From assembly GCA_937883885.1 (NCBI GenBank), contig CAKZXL010000287.1, forward strand, positions 1 through 8,472: a stretch of 8,472 nt of DNA, written 5' to 3'. This document shows positions 1 through 7,588 of this stretch, piece after piece. Source of the stretch: an uncultured Aquincola sp. Lineage in GTDB: Bacteria > Pseudomonadota > Gammaproteobacteria > Burkholderiales > Burkholderiaceae. Position 1 is the first letter of the stretch. Every line of letters starts with the position of its first letter. The translations under genes and the position numbers were made by a program. Under the pieces are notes generated by a model, which worked only from the letters and a program-made list of their open reading frames with translations, had not been told where the DNA came from and ran no database searches.

Positions 1-2080
1 AGGCGTTGTCGTGGATGTTGGACGGGTGCAGCCCGGCCTCGCCGCCATCGGGCCGCGCCCATTGCGGCTTGGGCCCGATCAGCCGCACGCCGGTGCGGCT
101 GGAGTTGTAGTGCACCTGCCAGTCGGCATCAAAGAAGGTGGCGATGTCGGCCGGCGTGAAGAAGTCGGGCGCACCATGCGGCCCGTACAGCACGCCGATG
201 CGCCACTCGCGCGTGGGCGCGGGCGGCAGCCCGGCCGGGGGCTCGAACAGCGGCTGACCTGCCGGCTCAGCCCCCACCGGCAGCAGATCACCCGCCCGCA
301 GCGTGCGCCCGCCGTGGCCGCCGAACTGGCCCAGCGTGAAGGTGGACCGGCTGCCCAGGTACAGCGGCACGTCGAGGCCGCCGCGCACCGCCAGGTAGCT
401 GCGGGCGCCGGCTTCCAGCGTGCCCAGGCGCAGCACCGCACCGGCCGGCAGCGCATGGGCACGGCCGGGGGCCAGCGGCTGCCGGCCGTCGGGCCCTTCC
501 AGCGTCACCGGCATTGGCGCGCCGCCCAGCGCCACCACCGCGGGCGCATGAAAGCGCAGCGTGGGGCCGGACAGCGTGCATTCCAGCGTGGCGGCATCGG
601 CCGCATTGCCCACCAGCCAGTTGGCGATGCGGTGGCCCAGCTCGTCCATCGGGCCCGAGGGCGGCACGCCCACGTCCCAGTGGCCCAGGCGGCCGGGCCA
701 GTCCTGCACGCTGGTCATCACGCCGGGGGCCATGACCTCCACCGCCCGCGGCACCGGCGCAAAGCCGCCCAGCGTGGCGGTGACGATGCGGCCTTCGGTG
801 AACACCGGCTCATGGCTGAGCGCGCGCAGGTAATCCAGGTTGGTGGCGATGCCGGCCAGCCGCGTGTCGGCCAGCGCGGCCTGCAGCCTGGCCACGGCCT
901 CGGCGCGGTCGCGGCCGGTGGCGATCAGCTTGGCCAGCATCGGGTCGTAGTGCGGCGGCACGTCGGTGCCGCGGGCCACCCAGGTGTCCACCCGCACGCC
1001 GGGCGGGAAAAGCACCTCGGTGAGCAAGCCGGCCGAAGGCTGGAACTGCCGCGCCGGATCTTCGGCATACAGGCGCACCTGGATGGCCGCGCCCTGCGGC
1101 TGCGGTGCCTGCAAAGCCAGCCGGCCCTGCTGCGCCAGCTGCACCATCCAGGCCACCAGGTCGATGCCGGTGACCTGCTCGGTCACGCCATGCTCCACCT
1201 GCAGCCGGGTGTTCACTTCCAGAAAGTAGAACTCGCCGCCGTCGGCATCCAGCACAAATTCCACCGTGCCGGCCGAGCGGTACTGCACCGCCGCGGCCAG
1301 CCGCACTGCGGCTTCGCACAGCGCGGCGCGGGTGTCGGCGGGCAGGCCCGGCGCCGGGGTTTCTTCCACCACCTTCTGGTGGCGGCGCTGGGCGCTGCAG
1401 TCGCGCTCGCCCAGCGCGATCACCTCGCCATGACCATCGCCGAAGATCTGCACCTCGATGTGGCGCGCCCGCTCGACGAACTTCTCCAGGTACAGGCCTG
1501 CGTCCTTGAAGTTGGCCTGGGCCAGGCGCTGCACCGCTTCCCAGGCGGGCGGCAGCTCGGCCGCGCTGCGCACCAGCCGCATGCCGATGCCGCCACCGCC
1601 CGCGGTGCTCTTGAGCATCAGCGGGTAGCCGATGCGCTCGGCCGCCTGCTGGGCCTCGGCCAGGCTGGCCAGCAGGCCGGTGCCCGGCAGCAGCGGCACG
1701 CCATGGGCCTGGGCCAGTTGCCGCGCGGTGTGCTTGAGGCCAAAGGCCCGCATTTGCGCCGCGGTAGGGCCGATGAAGGCGATGCCCGCGGCCTCGCAGG
1801 CTTCGGCGAAGTCGGGGTTCTCGCTCAAGAAGCCGTAGCCGGGATGGATGGCACCGGCGCCGGTCTCGCGCGCGACGGCCAGGATGCGATCGGCGTTCAG
1901 GTAGCTTTGCGCGGCCGGGGCGGGGCCGATGCACACCGCGCGATCGGCCTGCTGCACATGGGCGGCATCGGCATCGGCCTCGGAGTACACGGCCACCGAC
2001 TTCAGACCCAGGGCCTGGAGGGTGCGCAGGATGCGGCAGGCGATGGCGCCGCGGTTGGCGATGAGGACGGTATCGAACAT
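1..2080 (-). CDS. Guanidine/urea carboxylase, N-terminal ~693 residues (3' end cut by left window edge)
   Basis: Biotin-dependent carboxylase that uses ATP and bicarbonate to carboxylate an amidine/amide nitrogen. The frame opens at ATG 2080 ([17 protein letters not shown]) and stays open to base 1. Residues 1-~440 are a full biotin carboxylase domain: GYGFLSEN (81-88), the ATP-grasp glycine loop GGGGIGM (161-167), [12 protein letters not shown] (225-236) and [10 protein letters not shown] (288-297), which supplies the Glu, Asn and Arg of the catalytic site. From ~447 ([20 protein letters not shown], then [10 protein letters not shown] at 471-480) it enters the carboxyltransferase region typical of urea carboxylases (KipI/KipA-like, AHS domains). 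The rest of that region and the biotinylated lysine domain lie outside; the family is usually ~1,200 residues. The start is 8 nt after the preceding stop, with only a weak GAG-type ribosome site. Homologues are usually annotated urea carboxylase; the guanidine riboswitch and the two deiminase-like partners make guanidine the likelier substrate (inference). Confidence 0.95.
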   Translation of the reverse strand, partial: MFDTVLIANRGAIACRILRTLQALGLKSVAVYSEADADAAHVQQADRAVCIGPAPAAQSYLNADRILAVARETGAGAIHPGYGFLSENPDFAEACEAAGIAFIGPTAAQMRAFGLKHTARQLAQAHGVPLLPGTGLLASLAEAQQAAERIGYPLMLKSTAGGGGIGMRLVRSAAELPPAWEAVQRLAQANFKDAGLYLEKFVERARHIEVQIFGDGHGEVIALGERDCSAQRRHQKVVEETPAPGLPADTRAALCEAAVRLAAAVQYRSAGTVEFVLDADGGEFYFLEVNTRLQVEHGVTEQVTGIDLVAWMVQLAQQGRLALQAPQPQGAAIQVRLYAEDPARQFQPSAGLLTEVLFPPGVRVDTWVARGTDVPPHYDPMLAKLIATGRDRAEAVARLQAALADTRLAGIATNLDYLRALSHEPVFTEGRIVTATLGGFAPVPRAVEVMAPGVMTSVQDWPGRLGHWDVGVPPSGPMDELGHRIANWLVGNAADAATLECTLSGPTLRFHAPAVVALGGAPMPVTLEGPDGRQPLAPGRAHALPAGAVLRLGTLEAGARSYLAVRGGLDVPLYLGSRSTFTLGQFGGHGGRTLRAGDLLPVGAEPAGQPLFEPPAGLPPAPTREWRIGVLYGPHGAPDFFTPADIATFFDADWQVHYNSSRTGVRLIGPKPQWARPDGGEAGLHPSNIHDNA

Positions 2081-2088
2081 GGTGCGTC

Positions 2089-2778
2089 TCAAACCCCGTC
2101 CCACACCAGGAACTCGACCGGTGTGGGGTGGTAGGCATTGCAGGGGTTGTTGAGCTGCGGGCAGTTGCTCACCAGCATGTACAGGTCCATCTCGGCGCGC
2201 AGCTCCACGTACTTGCCGGGGCCGCTCACGCCATCGGCGAAGGTGAGCTGACCGTCTTCGGTCACCGGCACGTTCATGAAGAAGTTGACGTTGGGCACCA
2301 AGTCGCGCTTGCCCAGGCCCACGTCGGCGTTCTGCAGCGCCAGCAGGTAGTTGTCGCGGCAGCTGTGCATGAACTTCTTCTGCAGCGCATAGCGCACGGT
2401 GTTGCTCTCGGCCGCGCAGGCGCCGCCCAGGGTGTCGTGGCGGCCGCAGGTATCGGCCACGATGCGCAGCATCGGTCGGCCCAGGTTGCTCACCAGCACC
2501 GAGCCGGTGGTCAGGTAGATGCCGCCTTGCCGCAGCAGCGTGCCGGTGGCGCTGTAGTGCTCGGCCGCGTCGTGGCGGGCGTAGAAGATCACGTCCACCG
2601 CCTGGTTGCCTTCCAGGTCGACGATGCGCAGGGTCTGGCCGGCGCGCAGCTCGGTGAACCAGGGCTCGCCGGCAGGCTGGCGGTGGCGCAGCACGGCGTC
2701 TTCGGGCTGCAGCGTGCTGGGCTGCAGGCGCATGGCGGTGGCTTGGGTGGTGAGCTCGATGGGGGTGTCGGTCGTCAT
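2089..2778 (-). CDS. Urea amidolyase associated protein UAAP2-type; probable carboxyguanidine deiminase subunit
   Basis: This 229-residue protein belongs to the DUF1989-type family found beside urea/guanidine carboxylases. In homologous systems two such paralogues form carboxyguanidine deiminase (CgdAB), which turns carboxyguanidine into allophanate plus ammonia; I am not sure which letter applies here, so no symbol is given. Visible features are the [13 protein letters not shown] strand (54-66), the block [23 protein letters not shown] in pieces around 95-117, NVNFFMNV (163-170), and [13 protein letters not shown] (204-216). Cys111, His114, Cys121, Cys140, Cys206 and Cys213 form a Cys/His set suited to metal binding or catalysis; the neighbouring paralogue lacks most of it. 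No signal peptide, so cytoplasmic. ATG 2778 is preceded by GAGGA nine bases upstream, which overlaps the stop of the upstream gene; this supports the start and suggests coupled translation. It lies 12 nt after the paralogue and 8 nt before the carboxylase. Confidence 0.9.
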   Translation of the reverse strand: MTTDTPIELTTQATAMRLQPSTLQPEDAVLRHRQPAGEPWFTELRAGQTLRIVDLEGNQAVDVIFYARHDAAEHYSATGTLLRQGGIYLTTGSVLVSNLGRPMLRIVADTCGRHDTLGGACAAESNTVRYALQKKFMHSCRDNYLLALQNADVGLGKRDLVPNVNFFMNVPVTEDGQLTFADGVSGPGKYVELRAEMDLYMLVSNCPQLNNPCNAYHPTPVEFLVWDGV

Positions 2779-2790
2779 GGCAGTCGGTCC

Positions 2791-3609
2791 TCAGCTGATC
2801 GCGAACACGTCGCTGTTGTGCAGCGCGCGCGCCGTCTCGGGGCGAAAGCGCCGGCAGGGGTCGTCGGCGGGCGCCGGCCCGCGGCGCCAGGCCGCGATGC
2901 CCAGGCGGCCGGGCGCATAACCGGGGCGCGGGTCCAGCGGATGGGGCGCCGTGCTCAGCGCCAGGATCACGTCCATGTCCATGCGCAGCTCCAACTGCGC
3001 GCCCTTGGTGCTGCGTTCGGCATCGAAGACGAAGCGGCCCTGCCCGTCCACCACCACCTTGCTGAACAGGTTCACCGGCGCGATCTGGTCGCGCAGCGTC
3101 AGGCCGTGCTTGCCGGTCTCGATCAGCAGGCCGTCGCGGCCACTGCGCTGCATCGCGTTGCGGTGGTCCTCGAAGCGCTTGGCGCCGTAGCGCGCCTCCA
3201 TCGTCGGCGTGTCCAGCAGCGCGCCCAGCGGGTCGTGCCAGCCCAGCGTATCGACCGTGAACGAGGCCATCGCCCGGCCCATGTCGCTCATCAGCACATG
3301 GCCGGCGCGGTAGTGGGCGGTGTGCTGGGCCTTCAGGCTGTCGGGCATGTTGTAGCGCTCCAGCGTGTCATGGGCGGCGTACAGCACCACCGAGGCATTG
3401 ACGCGCTCGTCCAGCGCCACGAAGCGCAGCGCGGTGCCGCGGCGCAGCCGCCAGCTCCAGTGCGCGCCGCCGGGCACGATCTCGCTGAAGGCCACCAGCT
3501 CGGCCGGCAGCTCGGGCGCAAAGCGCCGCCACAGCGGCAGCGCATCCACCGGCCGTTCGGCGGGCGGGTTGTCCTGGGTGTGCACCGGGGGGTGAACTTG
3601 ACTAGACAT
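2791..3609 (-). CDS. Urea amidolyase associated protein UAAP1-type; probable carboxyguanidine deiminase partner subunit
   Basis: This 272-residue cytoplasmic protein is a paralogue of the next gene and would be the second subunit of a CgdAB-type carboxyguanidine deiminase. The two align along their length: [25 protein letters not shown] (in pieces at 106-130) matches [25 protein letters not shown] in the partner, APVNLFSKV (177-185) matches PNVNFFMNV, and the [16 protein letters not shown] region (210-225) matches the partner's [13 protein letters not shown]. The partner's cysteines are replaced here (Leu/Ala in the WHD block, Ala/Pro near the C-terminus), while His125-Asp126 is kept. A tail with a single Cys ([12 protein letters not shown], 251-262) is extra. 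ATG 3609 is preferred because AAGGAAG lies 8 bases upstream; a GTG at 3627 overlapping the ATPase stop would add six residues. With the ATG start, the gap to the ATPase stop is 14 nt. Confidence 0.9.
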   Translation of the reverse strand: MSSQVHPPVHTQDNPPAERPVDALPLWRRFAPELPAELVAFSEIVPGGAHWSWRLRRGTALRFVALDERVNASVVLYAAHDTLERYNMPDSLKAQHTAHYRAGHVLMSDMGRAMASFTVDTLGWHDPLGALLDTPTMEARYGAKRFEDHRNAMQRSGRDGLLIETGKHGLTLRDQIAPVNLFSKVVVDGQGRFVFDAERSTKGAQLELRMDMDVILALSTAPHPLDPRPGYAPGRLGIAAWRRGPAPADDPCRRFRPETARALHNSDVFAIS

Positions 3610-3623
3610 GTCGGTTGCTTCCT

Positions 3624-4466
<843 letters not shown>

Positions 4467-4468
4467 GC

Positions 4469-5359
4469 TCAGCGCCGCAGGTAGAGGTAGCCGAAGGCCT
4501 TGCGGTGGGCCAGCCGCATCAGCTGGTCGATCGCCAGGCCGATGAGGCCGATCAGCAGGATGCCGCCGAAGATCTTGTCGGTCTGCAAAAAGCGCTGCGC
4601 CTTCAGGATGGCGAAGCCCAGGCCCGAGCTGGCGGCCACCAGTTCGGCCACCACCAGGTAGGTCCAGGCCCAGCCCATGGTCACGCGCAGCGTGTCCAGC
4701 AGCGCCGGCTTGGCCGAGGGCACCAGCACCTGCTGGATGATCTCGCCGCGGGTGGCGCCCAGGGTCTGCGCCGCCTCGATCTGCGCGGCCGGCACGCGGC
4801 GCACGTCTTCGGCCACCATCAGCACCATCTGGAAGAAGGTGCCGATGAAGATGATGGCCACCTTGGCGCCCTCGTCGATGCCCACCCACACCATGACCAG
4901 CGGAATGAAGGCCACCGCCGGCATGTAGCGGATGAAGTCGGTCAGCGGCTCCAGCAGCGCCTGCACCGTGCGAAAGCTGCCGATCAGCAGCCCCAGCGGC
5001 AGCGCGATCAAGGCCGACAAGGCCCAGCCGGAGACCACCCGCAAGGTGCTGATGGCCACGTCTTCCAGCAGGCCGTCGGCCCACCAGTCGGCCATGCGCT
5101 GCAGCACCGCGCCTGGGCCGGGCATGAACACCGGCTGCACCCAGCCGCTGGCGGCCAGCGCCATCCAGCCCAGCAGCGGCAGCAACAGGCCCAGCGCCAC
5201 CAGCACCAGCGCGCGGGTGCGCGGGATTGGCGTGCGCACGCCCCACCAGGGCCGCGGCTCGGGCAGCAGCGTGGGCACCGGGGGCGCGATGACCGGCATC
5301 GCGGGCGGCACCGTGCCCTGCGCCGGCGCTGCGGCGCCACGCATCGTCTGCGTCGTCAT
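4469..5359 (-). CDS. ABC transporter permease, NitT/TauT (SsuC/TauC-like) family
   Basis: This 296-residue inner-membrane protein would form the translocation channel of the importer, probably as a homodimer. After a proline-rich cytoplasmic N-terminus (1-48) there are about six hydrophobic segments near 49-70, 105-128, 145-160, 166-184, 228-243 and 263-281. The EAA loop that contacts the ATPase is present as EAAQTLGATRGEIIQQVLVP (195-214). The segment FMPGPGAVLQRM (78-89) before the second helix is typical of SsuC/TauC-like permeases. ATG 5359 is 13 nt after the stop of the binding-protein gene and has GGGAG six bases upstream. The long Pro/Ala-rich N-terminus leaves some doubt on the exact start, since an internal Met21 exists, but the ribosome site fits 5359. 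Guanidine as cargo is an inference from context. Confidence 0.95.
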   Translation of the reverse strand: MTTQTMRGAAAPAQGTVPPAMPVIAPPVPTLLPEPRPWWGVRTPIPRTRALVLVALGLLLPLLGWMALAASGWVQPVFMPGPGAVLQRMADWWADGLLEDVAISTLRVVSGWALSALIALPLGLLIGSFRTVQALLEPLTDFIRYMPAVAFIPLVMVWVGIDEGAKVAIIFIGTFFQMVLMVAEDVRRVPAAQIEAAQTLGATRGEIIQQVLVPSAKPALLDTLRVTMGWAWTYLVVAELVAASSGLGFAILKAQRFLQTDKIFGGILLIGLIGLAIDQLMRLAHRKAFGYLYLRR

Positions 5360-5372
5360 CGCAGGCTCCCGC

Positions 5373-6368
5373 TTACTTCAGCGCTTCGGCCAGCAGGCTG
5401 GCGTCGATGCCCTTGGCGGCCTCGGGCTTGCCGTCGATCAGCTTGTGCTGCAGCAGAAAGCCGGCGATGGTGGGCGCCACCGCGGCCAGCGAATCGGGGC
5501 CGCTGCCGGCCAGTGCGGCCTGGTTGGCCGCTGCATCGAAGAAGCGGGTGCCGGGCATGAAGACCTGGTATTCCTCGGGCTTCAGGCTCACCACCTTGCT
5601 CATGATGCGGGCGGCCTCGGCCGGCTGCTCGCGGATGAACTTCTCGGTGTCCATCCAGGCCTTGATCATGCCCACCAGGTCTTTGCGCTTGGTGGCGATC
5701 GCCTTTTCCTGGGCCACCAGCAGGTCGGGTACCAGGCCCGGCATGTCCTTGGAGGTGAACAGCGCGCGGCCCTTGCCACTCTTGGTGATCTGGTCGATCC
5801 AGGGGTTCCACACCACCGCGGCGTCCACCCGGCCGGCCATGAAGGCGGCGGCCGCGTCACCGGCCGACAGGTTGGTGATCTTGACGTCGGACGGCTTCAT
5901 GCCGTTCTTGGCCAGCGCGGTGGCCAGCACGAAGTGCGAGATGCTGTACTGCTCCAGCGCCACCGACTTGCCCTTCAGCTCGGCGAAGGACTTGATCTTC
6001 GGGCTGACCAGCAGCGCGTCGTTGCCGGCCGAGTTGTCGTTGACCAGGATGGCCTTGAGCGGCAGGCCTTTGGCCAAAGGACCCAGCGTGTCGGACCAGG
6101 TCTGCGAATTGGCATCGAGCTGGCCCGAAGACAGCGCGCTGATGGAATCGGTGTAGTTGGCGAACCAGACCAGCTTGACGTCGGCGCCGTGCTTCTTGAA
6201 GAAGCCCTTTTGCTCGGCCACGTACCAGGCCACCCAGCCCGGCCAGTCGGAGACCCCCACCTTGACTTCGGCGGCGGCCGGCAGGGCGTGGCCCAGGCCG
6301 GTGGCAACAAGGGCAACGGCCAGCGCGGCGCGCAGGCCACGGGCAGCGGAACGGAAGAGGGGTCGCAT
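5373..6368 (-). CDS. Periplasmic substrate-binding protein of a NitT/TauT-type ABC importer (probable guanidine importer)
   Basis: This 331-residue protein is the first gene of the operon. Residues 1-~33 form a signal peptide: basic start (MRPLFRSAARGLR), hydrophobic core (AALAVALVATGLGHAL) and a likely cut near AAA-EVK, so the mature protein is periplasmic. The mature part begins KVGVSDWPGWVAWYVAEQKG, the pattern of SsuA/TauA-like binding proteins, and includes QTWSDTLGP, NDNSAGNDALLV, a GKSVALEQYS stretch, and AAVVWNPWIDQI. The tryptophans and acidic residues (DWPGW, WNPWID) suit binding of a small planar cation, but this is not proven. Start choice: the frame is open further upstream through the riboswitch, but ATG 6368 gives the signal peptide and has GGAG (6375-6378) six bases before it. 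That ribosome site is predicted to be masked by the riboswitch (see the RBS entry). An alternative substrate such as urea cannot be excluded from sequence. Confidence 0.94.
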   Translation of the reverse strand: MRPLFRSAARGLRAALAVALVATGLGHALPAAAEVKVGVSDWPGWVAWYVAEQKGFFKKHGADVKLVWFANYTDSISALSSGQLDANSQTWSDTLGPLAKGLPLKAILVNDNSAGNDALLVSPKIKSFAELKGKSVALEQYSISHFVLATALAKNGMKPSDVKITNLSAGDAAAAFMAGRVDAAVVWNPWIDQITKSGKGRALFTSKDMPGLVPDLLVAQEKAIATKRKDLVGMIKAWMDTEKFIREQPAEAARIMSKVVSLKPEEYQVFMPGTRFFDAAANQAALAGSGPDSLAAVAPTIAGFLLQHKLIDGKPEAAKGIDASLLAEALK

Positions 6369-6371
6369 GGA

Positions 6372-6383
6372 AGGCTCCAGGGC
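6372..6383 (-). promoter_or_regulatory. Shine-Dalgarno region of the first gene, with a complementary partner in the riboswitch
   Basis: On the minus strand this reads GCCCTGGAGCCT, containing GGAG six bases before ATG 6368. It is the reverse complement, except for one C-C mismatch, of AGGCTCCACGGC at 6450-6461 inside the riboswitch. That partner includes the 3' arm of the helix GAGCC/GGCTC and the start of the conserved CACGGCGGGA core. Pairing here would hide the ribosome site and break the ligand-bound fold, so the element is a likely translational expression platform. Confidence 0.7.
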
Positions 6384-6426
6384 AAGGGCTGCTTGAAAAC
6401 GTCGGGAAGCCACCTCGCAAACGAAG

Positions 6427-6557
6427 TGAACCTCCCGGGCTTTTGTCCCGCCGTGGAGCCTGAGCACCGTCATGCCGCGCATGGGTGCTTGAGGCCGATG
6501 GCTCTTGGACCAGACACCAGGCTTGCACTGCCCGGCCGGAACCCTAGCCACCATTCA
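6427..6557 (-). ncRNA. Guanidine-I riboswitch (ykkC aptamer, subtype 1)
   Basis: A cis-acting leader RNA that binds free guanidinium and turns on the downstream genes. The minus strand carries the signature blocks of the ykkC class in the right order: CTAGGGTTCCGG (6536-6547), TCTGGTCCAAGAGCC (6500-6514), CACGGCGGGACAAAAGCCC (6437-6455), then GGGAG. Base pairing supports it: hairpin CCGGGC/GCCTGG (6530-6535 with 6517-6522, 7-nt loop); central helix GAGCC/GGCTC (6500-6504 with 6456-6460); an apical arm AGCACC/GGTGCT (6484-6489 with 6463-6468) capped by CATGC/GCATG around a GCG loop; and a possible short closing stem TGAAT/GTTCA (6553-6557 with 6427-6431). Other ykkC subtypes bind ppGpp, PRPP or nucleoside diphosphates. 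The downstream transporter, carboxylase and deiminase-like genes are the classic guanidine-I set, so subtype 1 is much the likeliest. No terminator hairpin with a U-run follows, which points to translational control. The outer stem is the least certain part. Confidence 0.93.
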
Positions 6558-6578
6558 GTAGCGATCGCCAGACCGCTT

Positions 6579-6602
6579 CCCTTGCCTGAAACAACGCAAG
6601 GG
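6579..6602. repeat. Perfect 7-bp inverted repeat across the predicted transcription start
   Basis: CCCTTGC (6579-6585) and GCAAGGG (6596-6602) are exact reverse complements separated by 10 bases. One arm contains the -12 element of the candidate sigma-54 promoter and the other contains the predicted start (~6584). The -12 arm would not be transcribed, so if meaningful this is more likely a protein-binding dyad than an RNA hairpin. It may also be chance, since TTGC is shared with the promoter consensus. Confidence 0.4.
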
Positions 6603-6609
6603 CTGTGCC
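6596..6609 (-). promoter_or_regulatory. Candidate sigma-54 (RpoN) -24/-12 promoter of the guanidine operon
   Basis: The minus strand reads GGCACAGCCCTTGC, which matches the sigma-54 pattern TGGCACG-N4-TTGCW at GGCAC and TTGC with the exact five-base gap; the base before GG is A instead of T and the base after TTGC is G. Counting the final C of TTGC as -12 puts the start near 6584, about 27 nt upstream of the riboswitch, giving a leader of roughly 215 nt. Sigma-54 control is typical of nitrogen-scavenging genes, where NtrC is the usual activator. I saw no convincing sigma-70 -35/-10 pair on this strand. Confidence 0.6.
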
Positions 6610-6681
6610 TGGTCACGGCGGGTGATTTGCGCCACTGAAGCGCCGAACGGGTTGCCTTTGGTGCCTTCAACGCCTCTGTTC

Positions 6682-6709
6682 GGTGCTCATCGCCCGCGGA
6701 TGACGCACC
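6682..6709. repeat. Imperfect inverted repeat, candidate upstream activator site
   Basis: GGTGCTCATC (6682-6691) and GATGACGCACC (6699-6709) are reverse complements apart from one extra base, around a 7-base centre. The centre is ~110 bp upstream of the predicted sigma-54 start, a usual place for an enhancer-binding protein. The GGTGC/GCACC ends recall NtrC half-sites, but the spacing is not that of the classical NtrC dyad. A further GCACC (minus strand, 6660-6664) lies exactly 22 bp from the one at 6682-6686. Confidence 0.4.
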
Positions 6710-6808
6710 GGGCGCACGAGCCATGGATCATTGCCGCGCTGCGGGCTCGGCCTTCAGCCACACAGCCTCCACAATGCTTGCCCTTGCGGCCCGCGAGACT
6801 CGTTCGCC

Positions 6809-7561
6809 ATGACCACTCTCTTGTTCTGCACCAGCTACATCGACAGCCCGCGCGCCTGGGAAGAGCGCTACCAGCGCTGGCTGCGTTACTACCAGCAGGG
6901 CCGTCTGCAGGCCGACGTCCTGGTGATGATCGACGACGGTGCGAGCCATGTTCCCGAGGTGCCTGGCCTGTGCCTGGCCGGCGACGATGCCGCGCTGCCA
7001 GCCCGCTGCGACGGCCTGCTGCTGTACCGCTTTGCCGAGCGGCTGGGGCGACCCCGTGTCGACCACTACCCCGGCTGGTGGCGCAGCTTCTTCAAGTCGC
7101 TGGATCTGGCCGAGCATTTCGGTGCCGACAAGATCGTCCATGTGGAGTCGGACGCCTTCCTGTTGACCCAGCGCGCCTTCGACTGCGTCAACGAGGCCCG
7201 CACAGGCTGGCATGTGATGTGGTGCGCCCACTACGGCTTTCCGGAGACGGCGATCCAGGTGATCTGCCAGGACCAGTTCGGCGCGCTGCGCGACTTTCGG
7301 CAACGCTATGAGTCCGAAGGCGCATCGGACTTGGCAGAGCGCATCCTGCCCTTCACCGACGTGCACCGCGAATTCGTGGGCGACCGCTACAGCGAGCTGA
7401 TCCGCATCCACCGCGGCATCTTCCGGTCCCGCAAGTTCGATCGCTTCAAGATCTTCAAGAGCAACCGCATCTTCCGGTACATGCCGCTGGATGCCGACTA
7501 CGTCACCCAGTTGGAGCCCTGGCAGGATCTGGCCGTGTCCCCGGCCACGCGGCCGCTCTGA
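6809..7561 (+). CDS. Hypothetical protein, 250 residues, possible GT-A-like nucleotide-sugar transferase fold
   Basis: I do not recognise this protein with confidence. It is soluble, with no signal peptide or membrane segment. The opening MTTLLFCTSYIDSPRAWEERYQRWLRYY followed by ADVLVMIDDGA (35-45) looks like the first two strands of a Rossmann-type or GT-A fold. KIVHVESDAFLL (108-119) resembles the acidic metal-binding motif (DxD-like, here ESD) of such transferases. The middle is rich in Trp (WWRSFF, GWHVMWCAHYGF) and the C-terminal third is very basic and aromatic (RGIFRSRKFDRFKIFKSNRIFRYM, in pieces at 202-225). ATG 6809 is chosen because the protein pattern starts there; an upstream TTG (6731) would add 26 unconvincing residues. 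The ribosome site is weak. It is divergent from the guanidine operon and convergent with the next gene, so a role in guanidine use is not implied. Confidence 0.75.
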   Translation: MTTLLFCTSYIDSPRAWEERYQRWLRYYQQGRLQADVLVMIDDGASHVPEVPGLCLAGDDAALPARCDGLLLYRFAERLGRPRVDHYPGWWRSFFKSLDLAEHFGADKIVHVESDAFLLTQRAFDCVNEARTGWHVMWCAHYGFPETAIQVICQDQFGALRDFRQRYESEGASDLAERILPFTDVHREFVGDRYSELIRIHRGIFRSRKFDRFKIFKSNRIFRYMPLDADYVTQLEPWQDLAVSPATRPL

Positions 7562-7588
7562 AAAGCAGCCGCACGCCGGACCGCAGCA
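7562..7588. other. Short gap between convergent genes, no terminator seen
   Basis: Only 27 bases separate the stop codons of the two convergent genes. I see no stable hairpin with a T-run on either strand, so termination must occur within the coding regions, by Rho, or not at all. Confidence 0.6.

Larger units (their letters stand above)
6369..6808. other. Divergent 440-bp control region between the guanidine operon and the plus-strand gene
   Basis: No gene is supported here. From the operon side it contains the Shine-Dalgarno region, a ~43-nt linker (6384-6426), the riboswitch, the predicted start and sigma-54 site, and the dyad at 6682-6709. The remaining ~100 bases before ATG 6809 hold no convincing promoter for the plus-strand gene; a weak CACAAT near 6770 has no good -35 partner. 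Open frames crossing it are products of high GC content. Confidence 0.7.

Noticed and set aside
11..2134. 707-residue plus-strand open frame opposite the carboxylase
   Set aside because: It is antisense to a frame with complete biotin carboxylase motifs; its sequence is low-complexity (His, Gln, Gly, Ala, Arg) as expected from GC-rich codons read backwards.
810..2138. 442-residue minus-strand open frame overlapping the carboxylase
   Set aside because: It is a frame-shifted reading of the carboxylase, with Arg/Ala-rich text and no motifs; the true frame starts at 2080 and runs off the left edge.
6551..6551. Possible longer closing stem of the riboswitch using GGTGGCT just upstream of the CTAGGG block
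   Set aside because: The matching GGTGGCT downstream (~6405-6412) is a direct repeat, not a complement, so it cannot pair.
6369..6554. N-terminal extension of the binding protein through the riboswitch (upstream start at 6554)
   Set aside because: It would place coding sequence over the aptamer and bury the signal peptide; ATG 6368 has its own ribosome site and begins the signal peptide.
4932..6638. 568-residue plus-strand open frame through the binding-protein gene and riboswitch
   Set aside because: It crosses a structured RNA element and a gene with a clear signal peptide on the other strand; no domain seen.
6728..7411. 227-residue minus-strand open frame inside the plus-strand hypothetical gene
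   Set aside because: I compared both strands; the plus-strand reading has a more protein-like composition and core strands, whereas the minus frame is Ala/Val/Gln/His-rich like the other shadows. This is the least certain of the rejections.
7562..7588. Bidirectional terminator between the convergent genes
   Set aside because: No stem of useful length or T-run is present in the 27 bases.
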